From NCBI GenBank assembly GCA_900323505.1, contig OOIN01000033.1:248001-312000 (forward strand): a DNA stretch of 64,000 nt. The letters are read 5' to 3'. The notes beneath the pieces were generated by a model. That model had not been told where the DNA came from. It was given only the letters and a program-made list of their open reading frames with translations, and ran no database searches. The position numbers and the translations under genes were made by a program. Source of the stretch: Ustilago trichophora (taxonomy: Eukaryota > Basidiomycota > Ustilaginomycetes > Ustilaginales > Ustilaginaceae). Shown piece by piece: positions 1 through 10,140 of this stretch (positions are counted from its first letter, which is position 1; every line of letters starts with the position of its first letter).

Positions 1-1285
1 CGGCCAGGTTCAAGCCGTCCCTAAACTGCGCTGTCAACGGGCGCGGTTTCGGCGGGCTTCCCATTAGACTGCCCGACCTTGCCATCGCCACCTTCCCCGG
101 TGACGTAGGTATGTGATTCGGAAATGCGTAGTTCTGAGACGATCGTTTCGTGTCCAATGAGCCATTCGAAGAGCTCGATTTGGGCAAAGAAGTGTTTGAA
201 CCGCTCCTACTGGTTGAGAAAGGGATTCTGGGTGAAGTTGTGGTGACGCTCTGCTGGCCTAGCTTCTTGGTCAGCTCTGCGATCGTCGCTCCCATAGGCC
301 CATTTCTTGCGCCTCCCAATCGGGTCAACCTTCGCACGTCGGGCAATCCTAGATCCTCCTTTGCACCTGGAAGAGGAGACTCTGCCTGTGCTGCCCTTCT
401 CTTCGGTCTATCGAAACAACCCTCACAGGTAGGATTGCCGTCCATACCGACCAAAATCTCCACCCCCTCCTTGCTTCCCTTGCTACAGCTTGTGCATTTC
501 CAACATCTACCATGCCAAATACCGGCGGAAGCTTTTACATATTTCCCATCCTCTTTGGTGGATCCTAGGACGTCTCGACCGCACGCGTTGCAGTCGCCTA
601 GACTGTACCGTTTAGCATAGCAATCTCGGCAGTAGTACGCCCCATCATGGGACTGTAGAGATGCTGGGGCAGCATAGAGGGTCGAATCACGCGCAAAGAC
701 TGTAGCACAGTCTGCACATGCCCACCGATTTCTCGTGGCAGAAGGCTCCACCAGCGAGCCGCAGACTTTGGACAGAACTCCATCGGAGCCTTTGACCACT
801 GGGGCGGAGTAGTCTTGACTTAGCCTCCTCTCCTCCTTTTCAACCGTTCGAGGGGCTGGGGAAAGTCGGTCGTTTGGACTGGTGCCCAAGTTCAACTCGA
901 GTCCACCAGATCCAGCCAAGTCGGTCTTGATGGAAGCACTGGTGCGCAGGTCACGAGAGATACGGGAAGGCATCCCGAATCCAAGTGCTGGGTCGTAGCT
1001 GGCTCGTTTGGGTGAGAGTGGGGGTGGCTGATTGTGAAGGTACTCGTCGTCGATGTCGGTGGTTTCGGGGAATTGGTCGTTAGTGTGGACGTAGCGATGG
1101 GCCCAAGGATCTGATTTCTTGATGGAAGAGCATAAGACTTGGGTGGAACGGATGCGTGGTTCTTTGCTGGTACCTCCGCAGCGACTGCATCGAATCTTGC
1201 CAGAGATGGGATCTCCGCATCGCTGACAGAAACCGAGACGAGTTGGTGAGATGCTGCCGAGGGCGGCGATCGCTGGACTCGACAT
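1..1285 (-). CDS. LIM-domain zinc-binding protein, 3' end outside window
   Basis: The frame is open from ATG at 1285 to the left edge (428 codons seen), so the C-terminus is missing. Three Cys-rich units are visible. Residues 20-36 hold two CxxC knuckles (CQRC, CSRC), like a small zinc ribbon. A second unit at about 180-222 has CADC and CRDC. A canonical LIM finger runs from about 232 to 290: CNAC, then HGRCWKCTSC, then CEGC, which fits C-x2-C...H-x2-C-x2-C-x2-C...C-x2-C. The stretch between units is Ser/Pro-rich and looks disordered, as does the tail with SPGK and PPKPRP segments. LIM fingers bind proteins, and fungal LIM proteins often act at the cytoskeleton or in Rho signalling; a specific role here is inference. 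The start was chosen as the first ATG of the frame giving the N-terminal knuckle. Confidence 0.8.
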   Translation of the reverse strand, partial: MSSPAIAALGSISPTRLGFCQRCGDPISGKIRCSRCGGTSKEPRIRSTQVLCSSIKKSDPWAHRYVHTNDQFPETTDIDDEYLHNQPPPLSPKRASYDPALGFGMPSRISRDLRTSASIKTDLAGSGGLELNLGTSPNDRLSPAPRTVEKEERRLSQDYSAPVVKGSDGVLSKVCGSLVEPSATRNRWACADCATVFARDSTLYAAPASLQSHDGAYYCRDCYAKRYSLGDCNACGRDVLGSTKEDGKYVKASAGIWHGRCWKCTSCSKGSKEGVEILVGMDGNPTCEGCFDRPKRRAAQAESPLPGAKEDLGLPDVRRLTRLGGARNGPMGATIAELTKKLGQQSVTTTSPRIPFSTSRSGSNTSLPKSSSSNGSLDTKRSSQNYAFPNHIPTSPGKVAMARSGSLMGSPPKPRPLTAQFRDGLNLA

Positions 1286-2295
1286 GATGAGATATAGAAG
1301 TGATTGTATGGGTATAAAGAGTAGCTAGGGCTCGAAGATGTGACCTGCTTTATGCTTTCGCCAAACCAGATTCCAGCCGACTCAAAGAGGACCGGTGGTG
1401 GGGGAAGATAGAAAGTACCCCAACCAAGCAGCCACCGAAAGACCCGAATGAAGTCGAGGCCAGATCGTGCGGATACTCCCACCTGTGCGATTGTGATGCA
1501 GCTTCTACCTTGCAGTTGGTTCTTAAGAGAAAGTTGATGGTGGGAGAAAGAAAGAGAGTGAATTACACAAGGACAGGAGCGAAGTGAGTTACAGCTAGGA
1601 TGTCGTACATGCAGTGCAACACAAAATCGAGCCCCTTTCCTATGCGTGTCAGAGAGAACAACACTTTCCATGACTGGACTGAGACCGTGCGCTGCTGCGC
1701 TGAACCCCAACCCCTTTTTTTTTTTCGAAGTCTTGGGCAAGGCGGATGTTGAATTTAGCTCTTATCCGCCTCCACAAACACCCATTTGCCAGGCCTGAGA
1801 CGCGTGCTGGGCGTCGTTGAGCCACGTGCTGTCGTCGCCTTGTGTGCCGAATCTTCTGTCGAGATAATCAATTGGCTTTGGTCGTGGAGAGGCTCTCCGT
1901 CAAGACTTGAAGACTTTTCATTCTCTACGCCGTGCCCGAAGAGGTTGATTGAAGAGACTACTCTTTGCAGCCATGTAACTGGTCTGCGTATTGTGCAAGA
2001 GGTGGGCGCTGAAGCCTTGCTGAATTGCAATAGTGTGCTGCCGCTTGCCTTATGGCATGGTTCGTAGTAAAGCGACCTTCACCGATGGGACCACAGGTCA
2101 GCTTGCTTCCTTTCATCGCAAAAGTCCACCACTCCTCTCTGCCCCTGGGATACGACCTGGTCTATGATAGAGTTCTCATTCTTGTCATACAAGCAATTAT
2201 GTACAAATGATTTTAAATGTGCAGACGTGCCCGTGCTTTTCTTTCAACAACACCTCAAGTTTGGCCATGTAGCAGCATCACCTTCTTTTTCTTTT
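1286..2295. other. Intergenic region between LIM gene and epimerase
   Basis: Upstream of the LIM gene and downstream of the epimerase gene. Overlapping open frames on both strands at 1755-2070 lack a convincing ATG and resemble nothing I know. A TATA-like TTTATAC on the minus strand near 1312 could serve the LIM gene. No other feature seen. Confidence 0.5.
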
Positions 2296-3505
2296 TCACT
2301 GCTCGCCGTAGCCCTGAGGATTGTTGCTCTGCCATCTCCAGAGGTCCTGAGCCATGTCGTCCAAGTTTCTGGTTGCCTTGAATCCGAGTTCCTTCTCGGC
2401 CAGAGTAGGGTCAGCGGTCAAGTCAGGAACGTCACCGGTCCTCCTGCCGACGATCGAGTGGGGGAACTCGTATCCAGAAACCTTCTTCATAGCATCGACC
2501 ATGTTGAGTACAGACATACCCACACCCTTTCCGAGGTTGTAGGCGCGGTACTTGCCCTTGGTCTCTGTCTTGCCCTCGGCAAAGATGTCGTCGCGGTCGA
2601 GGGCCTCAACAGCGTTGACGTGGCCTCCGGCGAGGTCCTCGATGTGGATGTAATCGCGAACGCAGGTTCCGTCAGGGGTGGGGTAGTCGTTTCCAAAGAC
2701 CTTGAGGCCTCCCTCGCGGTACTTGCCAACGGCCATCTGGGCGAGGAGGGGAAGAAGGTTTCCGGGCTTGCCACGAGGGTCCTCGCCGATCTTTCCCGAT
2801 TTGTGGGCACCGGCGGGGTTGAAGTATCGCAGACCGATGGCGCGGAACTCGGGGTAGGCATCGCAAACATCGCGAATGATGATCTCGCTCATCCACTTGG
2901 TGCGACCGTAGACCGACTCGGGTGCAAGGCGGGTCGACTCGGGGATGGGCACCTTGGGAGGAGTACCGTAGACGGTAGCAGAGGAAGAGTAGACGAGTCG
3001 GTTGCATCCGTTGTCGTGCATCACCTTGAGGAGGTTGACGAGACCTCCGACGTTGACATCGTAGTAGTCGATGGGGATTTCGGAGCTCTCGCCGACGGCT
3101 TTAAGGGCAGCACAGAGGATGACACCCCAAATCTTGTCTTGGCCAGAGTAACTTTCAAAGACCTTGCGAATGTCGTCCTTGCTGCGAAGGTCGCCCTGGA
3201 AGACGTCGACCTTGCAGTCGTCCTTGTCCTGCTGGGAGGCGCCCTCGGGGAGCTCGTCAATGGCGATCTGCTCGAGACGCTTGACGGCGGTGGGGAAGGC
3301 GTTGTGGTAGTTGTCGAGGACTGTACAAGCGTAACAGGAGAGCGAAGAAGTCAGCCATGGTCGCCGTCATCATCATTGTCTGGATGTGAACTTGTTACTT
3401 ACCAGTGACGCGGTACTTGCGGGTCAAGAGAGTGACGAGAGCGACGTGCGAGCCGATGTAACCGGCACCACCGGGGATGAGGATCCTAGGCTTCTGAGAA
3501 GTCAT
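2296..3505 (-). CDS. GAL10: UDP-glucose 4-epimerase (one intron)
   Basis: Leloir-pathway enzyme that interconverts UDP-galactose and UDP-glucose with bound NAD in the cytosol. Exon 1 is 3403-3505 and exon 2 is 2296-3320, giving 375 residues. The 82-nt intron (3321-3402) has a GTAAGT donor and a TACAG acceptor. The Rossmann motif GGAGYIGSH starts at about residue 11. The short-chain dehydrogenase/reductase catalytic set is present: SSSATVYG with the serine and YGRTK with the Tyr and Lys. PNLLPLLAQ and the C-terminal [15 protein letters not shown] match the family. The length equals a stand-alone epimerase. The mutarotase domain fused to yeast Gal10 is absent, so the symbol refers only to the epimerase function. 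Confidence 0.95.
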
Positions 3506-5055
3506 GTTTGGGCTTGACGTATGTATACGAGGAGGATGGTCGTTTTGGGATGGAATGTGATGGTCGGGAAGGAAAGAGAAGAGGATCCAGATTCCAAGTT
3601 GGATTCTGATTGCAAAGGCAAGGACGACGACGCACTCAGACACTTTACACAAGAATGACAGCTCGGCGGAAGATCGCGTCCCGTTTGTGTGGATTGTGTG
3701 GATGGGATTCTTCGTTTCGAAGCGCTGTGCTCGTGCGGTGTGTGCGGTATGTGGGTGCGTGCGTTTGTGCGTACGTTGCGTGTGGGCAGAATATCACTCA
3801 CCCAGAGCTTACATTCTCTCCTCTTCTTCTGACGTAGGCGCGTGTGCTACCAAAAAAGAAAAAAAAAAAAAAAAAAAAAAAATGAAAATGAAAATGAAGA
3901 AAGAAGGGGTGTTGGTCCGGAAATTCGCGAATGACAGAAATCCGACACACCGCTCAAATGCACACTCTCTCTCGGTGCTCCGACCGACACCCTCGGCCAA
4001 GGCACAGCAGCTTATGCGGACTGCTGATCATTGTTCTGGTTTTTGGTTTTCATCGTAATGTACTGTAATTCAACTACAGTAGCGGTCGGTGCACGTTGAC
4101 AGGTATGCACGATTGTTCAAATTGAGGCTCAGCATTGCCATTCAGAGACGGTTCTGAGGCAAGGAAGAGAGAGAGAGAGAGAGAGGAAGATGCAGGATGT
4201 CGATCCCGGAGAAGACAATCATGAACAATTAGCCTTGTCCAGATGCTTGCAAACAAGGCAAGAAAGTGCAACCAATCTATTTTGCAGACGTGGGTGTTCC
4301 GAAGACAGCAGTGAATAGCACAGCCTGTTGCTGTTGTAATGTACAGTACTGTACTACTGCTGCTGATGCTGCTGCTGCTACTTCCACTCCGCTCTCCTCA
4401 ACAGCGCCTCTTTTGCACAGCTTTCTCCCCCGCGGAGCAGTCTATAGTACTCTGTACATGAGAGCTCACACTTTGATTCGACTCCCGAATGTCAGCTTTT
4501 GAGCAAATATGGTCTTGTTAAGATATCAACATCGTCGGATATATCCGAAACACTATACTGGCTTTTCAACATCAAAGTCGACGCAACAACCTTGACCTGA
4601 CGCCAACTCTTCGCTCTTTGTCGGTCTCCATCGCACCCTTTCTATCACCACAACCTCTGTTTGAGAGAGAGAGAGAGAAAGGAAGAACAGAACCGACGAG
4701 TACCGATCTTTGGATTCCTGATATGACGCTGACGCCAACACAAAAAGTGTGGGGCCGGCAAAGTCCGTCGCCTCACCTTACCATATCGAGTGGGAGGACC
4801 AAAAAGTCCGAAGTCCGAAATTTCCAGGGTTCTGCCTCGCTCTCAATCATAGTTCAGTTGGCCGGGGTTGGTATTGTTCTTCCGACCTCCCTAATCTCTT
4901 GACTTTACCCTGCATCGTCGTTCATCATCATACAGTGTACAGCACATTTCCCATCACAGCGAAACCAATCTGCGACTCCATCTCATCGGGAAAGAGATTG
5001 TTAACATTGTCGCACCCGATCCAATCAGCCGAAGACATCGTTCAGGGTTCAAATC
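3506..5055. other. Divergent intergenic region, epimerase / PrpF
   Basis: A 1.55-kb region between two divergent genes, so it should hold both promoters. It contains a run of about 28 A at 3855-3882, a (GA)n tract near 4164-4184, a (GCT)n-like stretch near 4360-4380, and copies of the dispersed CTGTACAG-type motif at 4061-4081 and 4341-4357. No supported gene. Confidence 0.5.
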
Positions 5056-6468
5056 ATGTTCCCCAGCCTCGCTCTTCGCACGGGACTTCACCGAGGCTTT
5101 CGTCTACCCTGCTCCTTCTACCGTGGTGGAACCTCCAAAGGTCTCCTATGGTCCGCTTCCACCCTTGCCCCTTATGATCCATCTACACGAGACCGTCTCA
5201 TCTGTCGCGCAATGGGTTCCCCCGACCCCGACAAGCGCCAGATTGACGGTTTAGGAGGCGGCATAAGCTCCCTCTCCAAAACCGCCATCGTAGGTCCACC
5301 AGACGCTTCCCTCTCTGCCCGTCTCCAAGCATCTCGGACCTCCTTTGCCGATGGAGTCGACTATGCCGATCACGAGGCTCTCGCCGAGCACAGGGAGAGA
5401 GGTTGGGATCTGGTGTACCGCTTTGGTCAGGTTCCTGTGGAGAAAGGTACAAAGATCGACTGGACGAGCACCTGCGGCAATCTCGTTTCTGCGGTGGCGT
5501 TGTATGGATTGCATCAGGGGATGGTGCCGCAACAAAGGATAAAAGCGGCGTTTGAGGAGAGATTTGGGAGGAAGGCGAGGGTGGGGGATGCATTTGCTTT
5601 CCCAGCAAGACTGTTGGTGACGTGTTCCGGGCAGATTGTACGTGCCAACGTTCCAATGACATTATATGATGGTGAAATATGGTATCCTGATTTGGAAGGC
5701 GATCATACCATCTCAGGTGTACCAGGCTCTGCACCAGGAATCCTCATCGAAACTCCCTTAGACTCCTCAATCCTCCTCCCAACCGGAAACCAAATCGACA
5801 CCGTCACCCTCAACAACAACATCTCTTTCCCTGTAACCATCATTAACGCTGGTCTTCCCACCATCTTTATCTCGTCCTCATCTCTCTCATCTGTCCTCGA
5901 TCCAGCGCAACTCTCCACGTTATCCCCTGCAGATCTCGACGCAAATCTACCATTAATGACGCTTCTCGACGACCTTCGCACCGCCTCTGCTGCACTGACA
6001 CCTTTCTTGCAGAAGACGCTCAGCCCCTCAGCGCCTAAAATCTGCATTGTACATCCGACCCCTACTTCAGGTTACACCTCTACCGGTGGTGAAACCATCC
6101 CCGCTGCCAATATGGACGTATTGATCCGAGCCGTGAGCGTCGGGAATTTGCATCGCACCGTACCGGCAACTTGCCTCTCGGCGTTGGCTGCAGGAAGAGC
6201 GTTTCCGAGGTCAACGATCGAAGCTGCCGTTCGACAGGGGTTGGGGTCGAAGAAGGGTCAAGATGACGCGGAAGACCGAGGGATTGTGTCGATTAGAGTA
6301 GGTCAACCAGCCGGAGTTTCCGAAGCCAGTGTCAAGGTCAGAGAGGCGACGGATGAGGAGAAGCGGTTAGGGTTGCAAACGGTTCCAGAGTCGATTGTGT
6401 ATTATAGAACGGCAAGGAGGATCATTGAAGGGTTTGTTGATGTGCCTCATTCTTTCATCTCCTCCTAG
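5056..6468 (+). CDS. PrpF-family isomerase
   Basis: Single-exon protein of 470 residues. It opens with a short hydrophobic/basic leader (MFPSLALRTGLHRGF) and then the PrpF signature PCSFYRGGTSKG near residues 18-30. GLGGGISSLSKTAIV and DWTSTCGNLVSAVA follow, which are the glycine and catalytic-cysteine segments of the diaminopimelate-epimerase-like fold. PrpF proteins isomerise aconitate-type acids: 2-methylaconitate in the methylcitrate cycle, or 4-oxalomesaconate in aromatic breakdown. The substrate cannot be read from the sequence. The leader could be mitochondrial, which would suit the methylcitrate cycle, but that is inference. The 3' end converges on the acyltransferase gene only 149 bp away. 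Confidence 0.85.
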   Translation: MFPSLALRTGLHRGFRLPCSFYRGGTSKGLLWSASTLAPYDPSTRDRLICRAMGSPDPDKRQIDGLGGGISSLSKTAIVGPPDASLSARLQASRTSFADGVDYADHEALAEHRERGWDLVYRFGQVPVEKGTKIDWTSTCGNLVSAVALYGLHQGMVPQQRIKAAFEERFGRKARVGDAFAFPARLLVTCSGQIVRANVPMTLYDGEIWYPDLEGDHTISGVPGSAPGILIETPLDSSILLPTGNQIDTVTLNNNISFPVTIINAGLPTIFISSSSLSSVLDPAQLSTLSPADLDANLPLMTLLDDLRTASAALTPFLQKTLSPSAPKICIVHPTPTSGYTSTGGETIPAANMDVLIRAVSVGNLHRTVPATCLSALAAGRAFPRSTIEAAVRQGLGSKKGQDDAEDRGIVSIRVGQPAGVSEASVKVREATDEEKRLGLQTVPESIVYYRTARRIIEGFVDVPHSFISS

Positions 6469-6617
6469 CCGCACACTTGCTCATTATACTTTACAGAGAT
6501 ACCCCAAGAGAGCAAGGACAGACACGTTGCAATGCTTTCACCCAAGTGTGGTACTAGAAGACATGTGTAATTGTTCGCATGGCAGAATATTTACGTTTAT
6601 CTGTCCGTGTTGTGAGA

Positions 6618-8012
6618 CTAACCAAAGATGGCCTTGTATACCTTCCTAACATTCCATCCGACAAAGAAAGGGATAGCCCAGCAAGCCGCATCACCAACTT
6701 CTCTTAAGCTTCTCAACTCTGCTGGCAACACTACAAACTTTCCGCCTTTACTCGCCTCGTTTGGATCCACCTTCTTCCCATCCTTTACCAAATCTGCAAA
6801 GTCACCATTGACAAAGTCACCATCTTGATAAAACCTATGCATCTGTTGATCCTTTTCGGTCCATCTCTTTCTCAACCAGGTTTCAAACTGGATTCTTTCC
6901 TCTTCGCTGCTCTCTGCCGGTTTAGCGTTGGCGCCGAGCGGCGGAACATCTTCACTGGCACTGGCGATGTTGACCACGTTGGGGGCGTTAGAAGATGTAT
7001 CTCCTGCAACCGGGTTGGTGATCCTAGTCATGGTCAGGTGGATGTGAATCGCAGGTGGCGGTACGCCTTGCATAAAGATGGATCGTAGGGTGTAGTAGTC
7101 TTGACCAAATCCTGCCGGAGGTACACCGGGATAGCCGATGGTGAAGTCTACAAGCCACAGATCATCCATCTCCTTGGCCAGCGTTCTCAAGCAGAAGAAG
7201 AGACCGGTGGAGCGTGGGAGCAATACATTTTCGAGATCCTTGATGCCCATTTTCTCGGCAAACTTGGCGGAAATGGGCCGAGTGTTGTTCGAAACAAGTG
7301 TGCCTTCGGGAAAGATGAGTAAGAGCAACTTCTTGGCCGTGTTTGTAGAGGCGGAATTCTGGCTGTGGTTCTCGGATGCTACTTCTCCCAGTTGCTTGGC
7401 CAGTTGAGCTTGATCACTAGCCCAATTACGAGCGAGGAAGATAAAGCGATAGAACTGCATCCCCCACCCAACAAAGGGGATCCATTTGAGGCTCTTTTTA
7501 AGAATGATCAAGATGCTATCTGCCACATCCGCGTAATACGCCAGACACCAGAGATACAACCAATCCGTATACACCTGATGATTGGACATCCAAATGGACC
7601 TACTGGGCAGATCGAAGCTAACAATCTTTCCGGATTGCTTGTCTCGATGAACAAAAGGTTCCGGATCCAAGTAGCCTCCTTTGCCATCGCCGATCGAGAT
7701 GACCAGTTGGGTGGGACCGAAGAACTGCGAGATGACAAGGAGAGCCCTACTGAATGCGAGTTTGGAATAGGCAATGTTGGAGTGGTAGATGGGTTTGGTG
7801 GCTGGATGGAGGCAAAGTGGCCACGAAAGGAGCTGGAAGAGATGGTCGGAGATGATACAAAAGTTGAAGATGAGGGCAAAGAGGATCGTTTGCACGTAGG
7901 TGGATTTGGGCGGACGAGAGGAGATGGGGACTGCATAAGGAGGTGCAGCGGCACTAGAGCTTAGACCAGTCTTGGCGGCAACATGGTCCTTTGTAGCGCC
8001 GTTGCTTGACAT
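6618..8012 (-). CDS. Lysophospholipid acyltransferase, LCLAT1/Cst26-like
   Basis: Membrane acyltransferase of 464 residues in the PlsC superfamily. The catalytic NHxxxxD box is NHQVYTD at about 144-150 and the acceptor-binding block is FPEGTLV further on. NHQ followed by TDW is typical of lysocardiolipin/lysophosphatidylinositol acyltransferases (animal LCLAT1, yeast Cst26/Psi1). A hydrophobic stretch around 38-65 and another around 160-190 would anchor it in the ER. The ATG at 8012 was chosen; the frame runs 10 codons further up but has no earlier ATG. The likely role is remodelling of acyl chains on phosphatidylinositol or cardiolipin. Exact substrate unknown. Confidence 0.85.
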   Translation of the reverse strand: MSSNGATKDHVAAKTGLSSSAAAPPYAVPISSRPPKSTYVQTILFALIFNFCIISDHLFQLLSWPLCLHPATKPIYHSNIAYSKLAFSRALLVISQFFGPTQLVISIGDGKGGYLDPEPFVHRDKQSGKIVSFDLPSRSIWMSNHQVYTDWLYLWCLAYYADVADSILIILKKSLKWIPFVGWGMQFYRFIFLARNWASDQAQLAKQLGEVASENHSQNSASTNTAKKLLLLIFPEGTLVSNNTRPISAKFAEKMGIKDLENVLLPRSTGLFFCLRTLAKEMDDLWLVDFTIGYPGVPPAGFGQDYYTLRSIFMQGVPPPAIHIHLTMTRITNPVAGDTSSNAPNVVNIASASEDVPPLGANAKPAESSEEERIQFETWLRKRWTEKDQQMHRFYQDGDFVNGDFADLVKDGKKVDPNEASKGGKFVVLPAELRSLREVGDAACWAIPFFVGWNVRKVYKAIFG

Positions 8013-8740
8013 GATGCTGGGGGAAGCGCTTGGTGGTAGCACAGTGTAGTAGGATGGAGCGGCTCTATGCGTTGTCTAATCGCAGTATATGTGTGTCACT
8101 TCCTGCACAAGGTACCGGCGACTCTAGCGTCCAAAAGCGTATCCTGGGGTTTCGAGATCGCGATGGAAGATGGAAGTCAGGATGGATGCCAATCAGTAAA
8201 AAGTGGAAAGAGGAACGGAGATTGGCTGAGTTGCACCGAGTCGAGACATGTGAACAGAGTTGTCCTGAATGCAGCCATGACGGTGAAATGGTGTCACGAT
8301 ACACGACAGACCCTTTCTTTCTTTTTTCAATGCCGTACAGGTGCTCGGCTAACACGTCCCGAAAAGACGCTCAACCCTCCACTGCCAAGAGCGCACAGGC
8401 CAGAAAAATGGATAGTGTGAGATCGACCTCAGGCCCACATTGTAGACCTTGGAACTCTGCGATGATTGCAGCCTTTCATGCTGTCGATGAGCCGCACATG
8501 TATACGCATCGTCATCTTGAACAATCTTGGAAAGGTAAGGATGTTGAGGGTCTGTCAGTCGTCGTACAATGCGGTCCAAGCAAAGGCTGATTTCCAAGCG
8601 ACAAGACCCTTGGCAAGGATGTATAGCATTACAAGATGTTCAGGTCCAAGGGGCTATCCTGACATCACAATCTCTACTGTAAATGGCTCACTGTTCTCGT
8701 GACAGTGCCAGCGACAAAAAAAAATCTGTCTGCTCCAACA
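8013..8740. other. Intergenic region
   Basis: Lies upstream of the acyltransferase gene and downstream of the Mic12-like gene. A 186-codon frame on the plus strand (8030-8590) has no recognisable motif and no support. Nothing else seen. Confidence 0.4.
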
Positions 8741-9557
8741 TTAACGCAAGCTGGTGCCCTCTCCAAGGTAAAAAGTACGACCGGCCGAACCGTCGCCGAC
8801 CTTGCCCAACCCTGGGCCCGTCTTGGCCTCGACCACCTTCTCCACTTTACCTGCATCCAACCCTACGGCCCTTGCGAGACGCGAGCCGATGCTGCTTCCA
8901 GGACCAGGTAATACATCCCTTGCTGCGGAGGTGTTATCTCTCAAAGAAACACCCTGGGTGTTGATGACGCCGGTCTTGATACCACCCGTGGCGGCTGCTT
9001 GTGCCTCGAGGGGGATTCCTACTGAACCATTGGCTGAGGAGGAGGAAGAGGAGGAAGAGTAGTCGGAAGAGCCAATACGGGAGACCATGTTCTTGGCGGA
9101 AACAATGCCGTTGGCAAACAAGTCGTAGTAGTTGGCGTTTGCCAGGGTGTCGACTGCGCCAATGACGTGCTCCTACACGGCGAGACCCGAAAAGTTATCA
9201 TTGCGCATGTTGGAGAGAGAAAAACAAGATGCGTGGTGTCAGCGATCACAGTATATAGCTTTGCAATTGAGGTATAAATACGGGAAAACTCACATTCCAT
9301 CGAGCTTTGATCTCCTCGGTTACAGACGGTCGAACAGGCGCAACGTAGGCAGGCCTCAACTGTTCTCGCGTGACACGCTCCTTTCCTTCCTTATCCCAAT
9401 TGTCAGGGTCAATGTCGTTGAGCTGCAGCTTGATTCTGTTGAGTGCCAAGGCGGTGTCGTGCGTGCGGACGGCGATGGTGTGTCGAAAAGTGTATAGGAG
9501 AGAGGTTGCGACAAAGACGCCGCCTAATGGGGCAAGGATGAAGCGGGTTGCTGCCAT
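8741..9557 (-). CDS. MICOS complex subunit Mic12 (Aim5)-like, one intron
   Basis: Small mitochondrial inner-membrane protein, 231 residues. Exon 1 is 9294-9557 and exon 2 is 8741-9172. The 121-nt intron (9173-9293) starts GTGAGT and ends GTGTAG, phase 0. The N-terminus is a single membrane segment (residues about 6-24, FILAPLGGVFVATSLLYTF). It is followed by a soluble stretch with a conserved-looking block ending EEIKARWN just before the intron and EHVIGAVDTL after it. This N-terminal anchor plus the RWN block is what I associate with Mic12/Aim5, which helps hold crista junctions together. The C-terminal half is Ser/Gly-rich and poorly conserved. ATG 9557 is the only plausible start. The family call is moderate because it rests on a short block. 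Confidence 0.65.
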
Positions 9558-10140
9558 GCTTGTTTGTGTCTGTTTGTGCGGGTGTAGAAGGATGCGAATA
9601 GGTGACTGGGTGTTGCTCAAATGGTGAAGATGGATGACACTGTGAGGTTAAGAGAAGTATGCGAGGTGGAGGAATTGGCGACCGTCAGAATTCGGAAGTC
9701 GCACACTCACTCACGGACGCTTTCGGCAGCAGCTTCTCTTTTCAACATATTTCCCACAGCAGACAGGCACAAAATCAATCGTGATCGGATTTTTCCCCTT
9801 TGCCATTGCAGAGAGGCAGTGTCATTCAATCCACTTTACTGCATCAAATTGCTGGTATTTTTGGTATTTTTGATTCATGCGCTCGGAACTCGGCTCCACC
9901 TTGAACGAGAAGAAGAACAAGTCTGTGCAACCTAATTGCACTCTCCGTACACAGCTTACTGTACTGTACAAAGCCTAAAGATCACACTCACATTCACAAT
10001 CTACATCAAAGCTGTTCTCGCTCGTATTAGCCGTCGTCAGGTCCATCTCGCGTTCCCAGGTCGCCCCACATCTGCCTCCTGCACGCTTTGCGGCTGTTCG
10101 GTACCATCCACCATCCTCCTCGTCCCTCCTCCTGCTCAAG
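9558..10140. other. Divergent promoter region, Mic12-like / NAA25
   Basis: A 583-bp region shared by two divergent genes. A copy of the CTGTAC-type motif lies at 9957-9970. No gene seen. Confidence 0.5.

Noticed and set aside
892..1740. 282-codon frame on the minus strand
   Set aside because: It overlaps the LIM gene in another frame and continues into non-coding DNA; Ser/Pro-rich with no motif.
1755..2070. Pair of overlapping frames of about 90 codons on both strands
   Set aside because: The minus frame looks protein-like at its end but has no ATG before the upstream stop and I find no splice site to supply one. The plus frame has no motif.
2164..3408. 414-codon frame on the plus strand opposite the epimerase
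   Set aside because: Shadow of the epimerase; it spans the epimerase intron border and shows only Val/Gly/Leu-rich filler.
5045..5058. GGTTCAAATC, like a tRNA T loop
   Set aside because: No upstream A box or stems, and it overlaps the start of the PrpF gene.
8030..8590. 186-codon plus-strand frame between the acyltransferase and Mic12-like genes
   Set aside because: No domain, no conserved-looking block, and it lies in the promoter of the acyltransferase.
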